Of a stretch of DNA of 64,000 bases, positions 1 through 7,806 are shown one piece after another (position 1 is the stretch's first letter; the number at the start of each line of letters is the position of its first letter). The notes beneath the pieces are model-generated. The model was not told the origin of the DNA and made no database searches. It saw only the letters and a program-made list of their open reading frames with translations. The stretch comes from Chryseobacterium sp. (lineage in GTDB: Bacteria > Bacteroidota > Bacteroidia > Flavobacteriales > Weeksellaceae): the NCBI RefSeq assembly GCF_008831505.1, contig NZ_CP044507.1, positions 1,860,001-1,924,000 on the forward strand. The letters run 5' to 3'. Both the position numbers and the translations under genes were made by a program.

Positions 1-402
1 ATTAGGATTCACCTTTCTTAGCCGGCACTGGTCCTCCAGCGTACGGGTCATGGAGGTGAGGGTAAGCGTGCTTCCGTTACTGCTTGCGCTGAATTTTTTA
101 GCAATTTCACGGAGGGTTGCTTTGGCTTCCGGAACCAAGACGGGCTTGCTGTGACTCAAACTTTGGATCCTGTATCCTTTTCCAAGAGATTTCACAGGAC
201 TTAATTTTCCGTTTTGCCGGTATTTGGTAAGTGTTTTGGTATCTTTCAGAACCTTCATATTAAATTTCCTGGATGCCTGCAGATGCTTTTCATAAACCGG
301 ATGTATTTTTGCCGACAAAAGCGCGTTGAGATCATAACATTTCTGTGCCTGCAAGCCCTTGCTGAAACAGGCAAGCAGTAGCACCGGGAGGATTTTTTTC
401 AT
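1..402 (-). CDS. DUF5715-like secreted protein (3' end outside window)
   Basis: Reading leftward from an ATG at 400-402, 134 codons stay open to the window edge, so the C-terminus is missing. The N-terminus is a signal peptide (MKKILPVLLLACFSKGLQAQ), indicating export. The mature part is basic and continues to a segment resembling the start of the DUF5715 family (SNGSTLTLTSMTRT followed by EDQCRLRKVNPN). That family is thought to resemble cell-wall peptidases, but its catalytic part would lie outside this window. It is divergent from the DUF5686 gene that follows, with about 90 bp between the two starts. Family assignment is from memory of the motif. Confidence 0.6.
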   Translation of the reverse strand, partial: MKKILPVLLLACFSKGLQAQKCYDLNALLSAKIHPVYEKHLQASRKFNMKVLKDTKTLTKYRQNGKLSPVKSLGKGYRIQSLSHSKPVLVPEAKATLREIAKKFSASSNGSTLTLTSMTRTLEDQCRLRKVNPN

Positions 403-493
403 AACAGGTATTAAAAATACTCATAACGGATTTTTGCGGAATTTGTTATTTTTTTTAATCCTTAAACTTGTAACCGAAAACGAACAATATCAG

Positions 494-2926
494 ATGAAGA
501 ATTATTTACTTTTAATCCTGTGTTTACTTCCCTGCTTAAGCCTGGCACAATCTAAAATCATTATTACAGAAACCGGCACCGGTACTCCGGTAAGCCGGGC
601 CGCAGTTTCATGTAATGGCCAAATCCTGGGATACACAAATGCTGAAGGCGAACTTAGCTTCCGCACCAAATGCCGCCAGGTAGATATTTCAGCCCCGGGC
701 TACGACCGGGACAATGCGGTAGTGGATAAGGTGATGCAGGCGGCACTGTCCAAAACCGATCCCAATACCAAATCAATTGAAGAGGTAGTGATCACCGATA
801 AAAGTGATCCCAGGGCCCTGGCCATCTTAAAGCTGGTTAACGAGCGTTATGCCGACAACATGCCTACCAGCCTGGACTCCTACAGCTATAAGTCCTATGA
901 AAAAATCTCAGTTGATATAGACGAAGACAGCCTGCAGTACTACAATCAGTCACTGAACAGTATGATGAAGATGATGGACCGTTTCTCCATGACAAAACAG
1001 CAGCCGGAGGACACTGCGGTAACTGTAAAGGAAGTATTTGCCAACAGTAAACTTTTCCTTTGGGAACGTGCCCAGGAATTTCTTTACAGCAAAAAATATG
1101 GCGAGAAGATTAACGTGCTGGATAACCGAATTGCCGGACTTAATGAGCCACTTTATGAAATGATGGCCATCCAAAGTAACCGCAGCAGGATGCCGAAGGA
1201 AATCCGGGAAGAAAACCGTAATCTGTACAGATACTTCCTTACCGACTCCATAGATATTGAAGGCCGTAAGAACTACGTAATCAGTTTTCGGGAGGTGACC
1301 TACCGCCAGGCCGTTCAGCGCCGCAAATTCAATGGCTACCTTTATGTAGACGCGGCTACTTATGGCCTCAAAAAGATTGAAAGTAACAGCAAAATAAAAA
1401 GTGACGGCACCATTACCAGCATTTGGAAACTCATTTATGGAAAATGGTTCCTGCAGTCGGAAAACCTGAAAATGAAACTCACGACGATGAACATGGAGCC
1501 CGATGCCAAAGACAGGAAGAAAGCCGGTAATCAGGATTCAGAAAAAGATAAGACTCCGGACAACTTCCGGACCTATGGTTTTGTAACCTCTACCTATTTT
1601 GACCATAAGTCACCCACTGAAGACCGTGCCTCTGATTTCCGGGGTTATACCTTTTCTGTTAAGAATTCAGACGGCAGCCTGCTTCAAAAGTACCGGCAGG
1701 AGCCTCTTTCATCACGGGAACAGAATACTTATGTTGTAATAGACAGCCTGGGCCAGAAATACAATATAGACCGCCGTGCCGGTCAGCTGGCAGCACTTAC
1801 CCGCGGGAAATTCCGGTACCGGCAGGTTGATTTTGACCTGGGAAGACTCATAGGATACAATTTATACGAAGGAATCAGGCTGGGAGCAGCGGCAAAGCTG
1901 AATGAGAAATTCAATCCCTATTTTTCACCGGACGCTTATATTGCGTATGGTTTTAAAGACCGCGGAATCAAATATGGAGTTGGCATAGATTTCAACACCT
2001 CGTTGGAAAGGACTTCAGTGCTCCGCGCAGAATACTATAATGATGTTATGGCCGCGGGCCGTTTCAGCGAAAATTTCTGGGATTTCCGGATGAAACTTAA
2101 CAATGCGGGCATTGCGATTAACAACGACCGTTTCTATCTTTTTGAAGGCGCCAAACTGTCCTATGATTATGACCTCACCAATTCAGTAAGTATGAAACTT
2201 GCCCTAAGGCGGCAATCCGAGGAATCTGCTTTTCCCTACAGCTATCGGGATCTTGGCAATGAATTCCAGAATTCCTCCGCACTGGTTTCACTCAAGTTTT
2301 CGCCTTTCTCCAAAAACATCATGACACCACAGGGTAAATTTACCACAGAAAAAAAGTATCCTGAATTTTTCTTCAACTATGAACAGGCATTTCAGGCTGC
2401 AGGCGGCGATTTCTCCTACGGAAAACTGGATATGCTTTTCAACCATAATTTTAAGAACCGCTGGGGGGTCACAGGAATTCGGATTTACGGCGGAATACTA
2501 CTGGGCGACGCTCCAATATGGCACCATTTTACTATGAACGGGTTAGCGGGCAGCAGTAATTTCAAATTTAACCTCACCTCTTATCTTGGCTTTTCTACGA
2601 TGAAAGGCGGACAGTATTTTAATGATAAATTTATTGGTCAGTACTTCACCCACCGCATTCCGTGGTATTTTAAAAGTATCGGGCAGAATTCCTCCAGTTT
2701 TGATATTATCCACCGAAGTGTCATCGGAAATATGAAGGATCCGCAATTTCATCAGTTTGAATTTCAGAAACTGGATCATCTTTATCAGGAGGTTGGCTTG
2801 GAATGGAACAATTTCCTGTCCAGCTATTTCAATCTGGGACTTTTCTACAGGGTAGGTTACTACAACACGTCCAAATTTTCAGATAATTTTGCAGTCCAAC
2901 TCAAGTTCAAACTTCTTGGTTTCTAG
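494..2926 (+). CDS. DUF5686 / carboxypeptidase-regulatory-like outer membrane protein
   Basis: An 810-residue protein starting at the ATG at 494, chosen because it opens a signal peptide (MKNYLLLILCLLPCLSLAQ); an in-frame ATG at 359 would add 45 residues and hide it. After the signal comes a carboxypeptidase-regulatory-like beta domain (about residues 20-110) ending in the EEVVIT segment that often precedes outer-membrane barrels. The long remainder is rich in alternating aromatic residues and ends in Phe, consistent with a C-terminal beta barrel. DUF5686 proteins are common in Bacteroidota and of unknown function; an outer membrane location is inferred. It is the only gene of its unit. Confidence 0.8.
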   Translation: MKNYLLLILCLLPCLSLAQSKIIITETGTGTPVSRAAVSCNGQILGYTNAEGELSFRTKCRQVDISAPGYDRDNAVVDKVMQAALSKTDPNTKSIEEVVITDKSDPRALAILKLVNERYADNMPTSLDSYSYKSYEKISVDIDEDSLQYYNQSLNSMMKMMDRFSMTKQQPEDTAVTVKEVFANSKLFLWERAQEFLYSKKYGEKINVLDNRIAGLNEPLYEMMAIQSNRSRMPKEIREENRNLYRYFLTDSIDIEGRKNYVISFREVTYRQAVQRRKFNGYLYVDAATYGLKKIESNSKIKSDGTITSIWKLIYGKWFLQSENLKMKLTTMNMEPDAKDRKKAGNQDSEKDKTPDNFRTYGFVTSTYFDHKSPTEDRASDFRGYTFSVKNSDGSLLQKYRQEPLSSREQNTYVVIDSLGQKYNIDRRAGQLAALTRGKFRYRQVDFDLGRLIGYNLYEGIRLGAAAKLNEKFNPYFSPDAYIAYGFKDRGIKYGVGIDFNTSLERTSVLRAEYYNDVMAAGRFSENFWDFRMKLNNAGIAINNDRFYLFEGAKLSYDYDLTNSVSMKLALRRQSEESAFPYSYRDLGNEFQNSSALVSLKFSPFSKNIMTPQGKFTTEKKYPEFFFNYEQAFQAAGGDFSYGKLDMLFNHNFKNRWGVTGIRIYGGILLGDAPIWHHFTMNGLAGSSNFKFNLTSYLGFSTMKGGQYFNDKFIGQYFTHRIPWYFKSIGQNSSSFDIIHRSVIGNMKDPQFHQFEFQKLDHLYQEVGLEWNNFLSSYFNLGLFYRVGYYNTSKFSDNFAVQLKFKLLGF

Positions 2927-2934
2927 TTCAGCGA

Positions 2935-2965
2935 TTGGACAGATATCCTGAAATAGCTATTTTTG
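2935..2965 (+). promoter_or_regulatory. Bacteroidota-type promoter for the 78-residue gene
   Basis: TTG at 2935-2937, 20 nt, then TATTTTTG at 2958-2965, matching the TTG/TAnnTTTG consensus. The ATG at 2970 begins only 4 nt beyond the -7 box, so the mRNA would have almost no leader. Confidence 0.6.
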
Positions 2966-2969
2966 CACA

Positions 2970-3206
2970 ATGAAGACTGTACATATCAAAGCTTCCGGTT
3001 TTTTTGAAATGCTGAAGCTGCGCGATACTCCAATGTGGCTAATTTTTTCCCAAATGGTTGATGGTGAAGAAAAAGAACTTATTTTTCTGGATGATGAGGA
3101 AAAAGTACTTTTCAGCTATATCCTTCCCGACAGTATGGAAAAACTGACTGCTGACCGCGAGAAATTTGCGCAGGAATACGCCGATAAACTATCAGGGCTC
3201 AATTAG
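2970..3206 (+). CDS. Conserved small hypothetical protein (78 aa)
   Basis: An acidic cytoplasmic 78-residue protein with no signal peptide, membrane segment or motif that I can name. It looks like a small alpha/beta domain with an exposed acidic loop (DDEEKV). A good promoter lies directly in front of it. Its stop codon overlaps the end of the convergent folP gene by 4 nt (3203-3206). The composition is normal for a real gene; the function is unknown. Confidence 0.6.
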   Translation: MKTVHIKASGFFEMLKLRDTPMWLIFSQMVDGEEKELIFLDDEEKVLFSYILPDSMEKLTADREKFAQEYADKLSGLN

Positions 3207-4048
3207 TGATTCTGCCACTGCTCCAGCGTCTCTTTGGTAGCCGCCACATCATGGACGCGGAGGATATTGGCGCCCTTTTCCATTACTTTCCGGTGCAGCT
3301 GCTGAGTTTCGGCAGTCACGTCGTTTGGTCCCTTACCAAGATGTGTGTAAATAAATGATTTTCTGGATATTCCTATAAGAACCGGGAATTTTCCGAGGCC
3401 GATAAACTGGGTTTCGTCAAGTAATGTGTATTGGTCCTCAACTGTCTTACCGAAACCGAAACCGGGATCAAGTATGATATCCTTAACACCCCTGGTCAGA
3501 AGTTCAGCGGCTTTATCCAGCAAAAACCGGTTCACGCTGCAGGTAATGTCGTCATACTTTATCTTTTGATGCATACCTTCGTAATCAGCATTTACATGCA
3601 TCAGTACATACGGAAGGCCGGTTTCCACCACAGCATCTATCATCTTACCGTCAAACTGTCCGGCAGAGATATCATTAACAATATCAATACCTTCATCAAA
3701 TCCAAACTTCACGGTCTCGGAATAGAAGGTATCCAGGGAAATCAGCACTTCCGGGAATTCAGATTTGATAAGCGCGATAATTTTGCCCAGCCGGCGTATT
3801 TCTTCGTGTGCGGTCAGGTACTCCGCATTAGGTCTGGTGGACTGTGGTCCTATATCAATGATTGATGCGCCCGCCACCATCATTTTTTCCGCATGGATCA
3901 GTGCTGATTTCTCACTGTTGAACTTTCCGCCATCCGAAAATGAGTCCGGTGTCATATTGAGGATTCCCATAATCAGCGGGCGGGACAGGTCAATAAGTTT
4001 ACCCCGGCAGTTCAGGCTGTGCGGTATGGCTGGAAGTACAGTATTCAT
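3203..4048 (-). CDS. folP: Dihydropteroate synthase
   Basis: Condenses 6-hydroxymethyl-dihydropterin pyrophosphate with p-aminobenzoate to give dihydropteroate in folate synthesis; the sulfonamide target. The 281-residue length is normal. Family motifs are in order: GILNMTPDSFSDGG near residue 28, DIGPQSTRP near 62, the ND in DIVNDISAG, DPGFGFGKT, and ISRKS near 225. A -7-like box (TACTTTTG on the minus strand, 4053-4060) sits just upstream of the start, implying a very short leader. It is divergent from the DUF1599 gene. No defect is visible. Confidence 0.95.
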   Translation of the reverse strand: MNTVLPAIPHSLNCRGKLIDLSRPLIMGILNMTPDSFSDGGKFNSEKSALIHAEKMMVAGASIIDIGPQSTRPNAEYLTAHEEIRRLGKIIALIKSEFPEVLISLDTFYSETVKFGFDEGIDIVNDISAGQFDGKMIDAVVETGLPYVLMHVNADYEGMHQKIKYDDITCSVNRFLLDKAAELLTRGVKDIILDPGFGFGKTVEDQYTLLDETQFIGLGKFPVLIGISRKSFIYTHLGKGPNDVTAETQQLHRKVMEKGANILRVHDVAATKETLEQWQNH

Positions 4049-4125
4049 AGCGCAAAAGTAAAAAACTAAATGCGCAATTCAGCCAGCTGAAAGCAATTTT
4101 GTATCTTTGAGGAGTTTAGAAAAAA

Positions 4126-4692
4126 ATGGTAAAAACCTCACAACAGTTCAGTTCCGTTATCCAATCCTGCAGAAGTCTTTTCATTAAGAAACTTGGTGAT
4201 TATGGGCCTTCATTCCGCGTGCTCAGGACACCTTCACTAACGGACCAGATTTACATCAAGGTAAAAAACCTCCGGAACTTCCAAACCAGCGGACTTTCCA
4301 AAGTAGGTGAAACTCAGGAGGAAAATTTTGTTGCCATTGTAAATTATGCCGTGATCGGACTGATCCAACTGGAAAAAGGGGCCACAGACACCCTGGACGA
4401 AGAGGCTGCTGAAATACTTGCACTCTATGATCACTTCACTGATCGTGCCCTTCAGCTGATGGAGAAAAAAAACCATGACTATGGCGAGGCCTGGCGGGAG
4501 ATGCGGATCTCCTCCATTACTGACCTTATTTACCAGAAAGTGCTGCGCACTAAACAGATTGAGGATAACGGCGGACAAACCCTGGTCTCGGAAGGTCTTG
4601 ATGCCAATTACTACGATATGCTGAACTACGCTGTATTCGCCCTAATCAGACTGGAGGAGCAGACGGGCGGTGCAGAGTCCAAAACACGATAA
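4126..4692 (+). CDS. DUF1599 protein with an internal duplication
   Basis: A 188-residue cytoplasmic protein made of two copies of the same module. The signature DYGxxxRxxRxxSxTDxIYxK occurs in the first half (from DYGPSFRVLR) and again in the second (from DYGEAWREMR). DUF1599 belongs to a group of domains linked to nucleotide or base metabolism; no activity can be assigned here. A -7 box TATCTTTG at 4102-4109 precedes the ATG by 16 nt. The DoxX-type gene follows after 11 nt, so the two are probably cotranscribed with the genes up to tpiA. Confidence 0.8.
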   Translation: MVKTSQQFSSVIQSCRSLFIKKLGDYGPSFRVLRTPSLTDQIYIKVKNLRNFQTSGLSKVGETQEENFVAIVNYAVIGLIQLEKGATDTLDEEAAEILALYDHFTDRALQLMEKKNHDYGEAWREMRISSITDLIYQKVLRTKQIEDNGGQTLVSEGLDANYYDMLNYAVFALIRLEEQTGGAESKTR

Positions 4693-4703
4693 ACGGTCAT
4701 AAA

Positions 4704-5798
4704 ATGAAATACTTAAAGCACATTTTACGCGTCATAGTTGCCCTGATTTTCCTGATCTCAGGCTTTGTGAAGGCGGTGGATGTTGTTGGATTCTCTTTTA
4801 AACTGGAAGAGTATTTTTCGCCTGCAGTTTTTAACATGCCCTTCATGGAGAAGCAGGCTTTGCCGCTTGCTGTTATCGTTGTCGTGCTGGAACTTGTATT
4901 GGGTTTTATGCTTCTGCTGAAGACACGGCTTAAATTTACACTCACAGCACTGATCGCTCTCTGCGTATTTTTTGGTTTTCTGACATTTTATTCTGCCTAT
5001 TTCAATGTGGTTACCGATTGCGGATGCTTTGGCGAGGCCCTTAAGATGCTGCCCTGGCAAAGTTTCTGGAAGGATATCGCCCTGCTTGCAGCCTTGCTGG
5101 CACTTTGGTTCCTGTACCGAAATGAGCTGAACGAATCCGAACATACTGGTTTACCGAAAAAAATCATGTTTACTGTAGCAGCTCTGGCAATGATTTTCAT
5201 CATCTATTGGGGTATTGCGCACGAACCACTGGTAGACTTCCGTGACTACAGTATTGGCACCGACCTGAACGAAGAGAAAAGGAAGATAGATGAAGATCCG
5301 TCCGTTTACAAAACATATTACACCCTGCTGAACACCCAAACTTCAGAAATCAAGGAGGTTGATGACGGTCAGTACATTTCCGACCGCAGATATTGGGAGC
5401 CGGGCTCGACGTGGAAAATTCAGGAAGATAAAACCCAGTCTAAACTGGTGAAGGAAGGTTATTCATCAGAAATAGCAAAGTTCCGGATTGAAGACGTAAA
5501 CGGGAATGACCTTACGGCACGGGTTTTGGAAGCTCCGCGGGCAATACTGATTTTTTCCTATCATCCGGGACAGGCTGATCCGGACATTATCGCAAAGGCA
5601 GAGTCAAAAGCCAACGAACAGGCGGGAACCTTGATCCTGGGCGTATCAACCGCGCAGACAACATTTAAGAGGATTCCAAACGCACTGATGGACGGTACAG
5701 CGATCAAGACCATTGCGCGAAGCAATCCATCGGTACTGATTCTTAACAGAGGAAAAATTACAGATAAGAAATCGGCCCGGGACTATGTTAAAGATTAA
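4704..5798 (+). CDS. DoxX/MauE-type membrane protein (BT_3928-like)
   Basis: A 364-residue inner-membrane protein. The first about 170 residues carry four hydrophobic segments plus a further one near 150-170, with the DCGCFGEAL motif in the loop typical of MauE/DoxX-like proteins. The C-terminal about 190 residues are soluble and resemble a thioredoxin-like fold lacking CxxC, probably on the outer face. The role of BT_3928-like proteins is unknown; a redox or envelope function is only a guess from the fold. It sits in a tight unit with the DUF1599, TerB-like and tpiA genes. Confidence 0.75.
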   Translation: MKYLKHILRVIVALIFLISGFVKAVDVVGFSFKLEEYFSPAVFNMPFMEKQALPLAVIVVVLELVLGFMLLLKTRLKFTLTALIALCVFFGFLTFYSAYFNVVTDCGCFGEALKMLPWQSFWKDIALLAALLALWFLYRNELNESEHTGLPKKIMFTVAALAMIFIIYWGIAHEPLVDFRDYSIGTDLNEEKRKIDEDPSVYKTYYTLLNTQTSEIKEVDDGQYISDRRYWEPGSTWKIQEDKTQSKLVKEGYSSEIAKFRIEDVNGNDLTARVLEAPRAILIFSYHPGQADPDIIAKAESKANEQAGTLILGVSTAQTTFKRIPNALMDGTAIKTIARSNPSVLILNRGKITDKKSARDYVKD

Positions 5799-5825
5799 TC
5801 TGAACAGTAAAAAAATAAACGAAAT

Positions 5826-6182
5826 ATGTATAAAATGCAAAAGTCAAATAAATCAATAGCCGGCTATCACCTGCTGATGATACTGTCTGCAGTAGATAAT
5901 GAATTCTCTCCGGAAGAAGGCCTGAAAATTCAGGAGTACCTGGCAGAGGAATTTCCTTTCCGTATGAACCTTGATGATGAACTGGACATTATAGCCTCTT
6001 TAAGACCTGAAGAATGGAAAGGGCATTTTGAATTTCACGCAAAATGTTTCCTGGATGATTCCACACCTGAAGAGCGGGAGAACTTCAAGGAATTTGCAAA
6101 GTCTCTGATAAAGGCTGATGATGCAGTAAGTGAAAAGGAGCACCAGTTCTACAGTCTCCTGAAAACCCATTGGAATTCTTAA
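5826..6182 (+). CDS. TerB-like helical protein
   Basis: A 118-residue all-helical acidic protein. The patterns AVDNEFSPEEGLKI and KADDAVSEKEHQFY are characteristic of the TerB fold, in which paired acidic helices may bind metal. TerB-like domains occur both in tellurite-resistance systems and as housekeeping proteins of unknown role; there is no tellurite cluster here. It starts 27 nt after the DoxX-type gene and ends 17 nt before tpiA. Its 3' end overlaps a spurious upstream extension of the tpiA frame. Confidence 0.65.
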   Translation: MYKMQKSNKSIAGYHLLMILSAVDNEFSPEEGLKIQEYLAEEFPFRMNLDDELDIIASLRPEEWKGHFEFHAKCFLDDSTPEERENFKEFAKSLIKADDAVSEKEHQFYSLLKTHWNS

Positions 6183-6199
6183 GAAAAATAAAACCGACC

Positions 6200-6961
6200 A
6201 TGAGAAAAAACATTGTTGCAGGTAACTGGAAAATGAACAAAAATGTAATTGAAGCACAGCAGCTTATGTTTCAGTTACTGGAGTATAAAAAAAATAACGC
6301 TGCCAACTGCGAGGTTTGGATTGCTCCCCCATCCCTGTATCTTATGATGGCCAGAGACCTGTATGAGAACAACGAAATCGGTGTATTTGCACAGGACATG
6401 AGTGAACATGAGAGCGGCGCCTACACAGGTGAAATTTCAGCAGGCATGCTGGAGTCCATCGAGGCTACAGGTACTTTGGTAGGACATTCGGAACGCAGAC
6501 AGTACCATGGCGAAACAGATGCAGCCTGCAATAAGAAGGTTAAAAGAGCCTTGGATATGGGTCTAACGCCAATTTACTGTAATGGAGAAACACTGGACCA
6601 AAGGAAAGCAGGACAGCATCTGGAGGTCGTGAAAAACCAAACCGAAGAGGCACTGTTCACTCTTAGCGCTGAAGAGATTAAGAAAGTAGTGATCGCCTAC
6701 GAACCTGTGTGGGCCATCGGTACAGGTGAAACAGCTAGCCCGGAGCAGGCTCAGGAAATGCATGCCCACATCAGAAGCCTCATTGCCGCAAAATACGGTC
6801 AGGAGGTTGCTGATGAAATATCCATTCTTTATGGTGGATCAGTAAAACCGGATAACGCCAAGGAAATCTTCTCCCAACCCGATATAGACGGTGGACTGAT
6901 CGGAGGTGCGGCATTGAAAATGGACGATTTCGCCAAAATAATAGAGGGATTCAATTCCTAA
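6200..6961 (+). CDS. tpiA: Triosephosphate isomerase
   Basis: Interconverts dihydroxyacetone phosphate and glyceraldehyde 3-phosphate in glycolysis and gluconeogenesis. It has 253 residues when started at the ATG at 6200, which gives the canonical MRKNIVAGNWKMNK start; an upstream ATG at 6170 would lie in the previous gene. Visible motifs are Lys in GNWKMN, catalytic His in VGHSERR, catalytic Glu in AYEPVWAIGTG and the phosphate loop YGGSVKPDN. It is the last gene of the 4126-6961 unit and is followed by a strong terminator. Confidence 0.97.
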   Translation: MRKNIVAGNWKMNKNVIEAQQLMFQLLEYKKNNAANCEVWIAPPSLYLMMARDLYENNEIGVFAQDMSEHESGAYTGEISAGMLESIEATGTLVGHSERRQYHGETDAACNKKVKRALDMGLTPIYCNGETLDQRKAGQHLEVVKNQTEEALFTLSAEEIKKVVIAYEPVWAIGTGETASPEQAQEMHAHIRSLIAAKYGQEVADEISILYGGSVKPDNAKEIFSQPDIDGGLIGGAALKMDDFAKIIEGFNS

Positions 6962-6980
6962 CCGCCCTTTAAATCACAAT

Positions 6981-7016
6981 AAAAAATCCGTTTCAATCAC
7001 TGAAACGGATTTTTTT
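6981..7016 (+). terminator. Intrinsic terminator after tpiA
   Basis: AAAAAATCCGTTTCA and TGAAACGGATTTTTTT form a perfect stem with a short loop and poly-T on the plus side. The A-run on the left makes it usable from the clpP side as well, since clpP converges on it. Confidence 0.9.
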
Positions 7017-7030
7017 CAATCTGAGATAAT

Positions 7031-7714
7031 TTATACCTCTGATTTTCTCATCAATACCTCATCTACCATACCGAAATCTTTAGCTTCAGTACTCGTCATC
7101 CAGTAATCACGGTCCGAGGCTTTTTCCACCCATTCGTACGTCTGCCCGGAATGCTCGGAGATAATGTCGTACAGTTCTTTCTTAAGTTTCAGCATTTCAC
7201 GAAGGTTAATCTCCATATCGGAAGCAACTCCCTGTGCACCGCCACTTGGCTGGTGAATCATCACTCTTGAATGCTTTAGGGCAGATCTCTTACCCTTCTC
7301 ACCCGCTACAAGAAGTACGGCTCCCATACTTGCAGCCATTCCGGTACAGATAGTGGCTACATCCGGTTTGATGATCTGCATGGTGTCATAAATACCCAGA
7401 CCGGCGTAAACACTGCCGCCGGGAGAGTTGATGTAGATCTGTATGTCTTTGGATGCATCCGAGCTTTCCAGGAAAAGAAGCTGAGCCGTCACGATGTTCG
7501 CCACCTGGTCGTCTATGCCGGTACCCAGAAAAATAATCCTGTCCATCATCAGTCGGGAGAAAACGTCCATCTGAGCTACGTTCAGACGTCTTTCTTCCAT
7601 AATGTACGGCGTAAGGTTGGTAGGACCAAACATGCCCATATACTGATCGGTTGCCAAACCACTGTTGCCTAAATGTTTCACAGAGAAATCCCTGAAATCT
7701 TTTTTAATGTCCAT
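7031..7714 (-). CDS. clpP: ATP-dependent Clp protease proteolytic subunit
   Basis: Serine peptidase that forms the tetradecameric chamber fed by ClpX or ClpA. It has 227 residues from the ATG at 7712-7714 (MDIKKDF); an in-frame ATG 20 codons upstream runs through a GC-rich stretch unlike ClpP and was rejected. The catalytic Ser lies in GMAASMGAVLL, the His in RVMIHQPSGG and the Asp in the DRDYWMTS region. It lies between the tpiA terminator and dnaG, all reading leftward with dnaG. Confidence 0.96.
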   Translation of the reverse strand: MDIKKDFRDFSVKHLGNSGLATDQYMGMFGPTNLTPYIMEERRLNVAQMDVFSRLMMDRIIFLGTGIDDQVANIVTAQLLFLESSDASKDIQIYINSPGGSVYAGLGIYDTMQIIKPDVATICTGMAASMGAVLLVAGEKGKRSALKHSRVMIHQPSGGAQGVASDMEINLREMLKLKKELYDIISEHSGQTYEWVEKASDRDYWMTSTEAKDFGMVDEVLMRKSEV

Positions 7715-7806
7715 ATTCAATTTTTGTTTTGTTAAAGTGCTGCGGCACGAAGGCCGCGGTACAGGATTTTTCAAAAATCATACCCTGTATAAATATAGCC
7801 AAACTG

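Noticed and set aside
359..493. 45-codon N-terminal extension of the DUF5686 protein
   Set aside because: It hides a clear signal peptide starting at 494 and overlaps the divergent gene.
3431..4061. Rightward ORFs opposite folP
   Set aside because: They are shadows of the folP coding strand, without starts or composition of their own.
7031..7774. 20-codon N-terminal extension of ClpP
   Set aside because: The extension is unlike ClpP, and MDIKKDF at 7714 gives the usual start.
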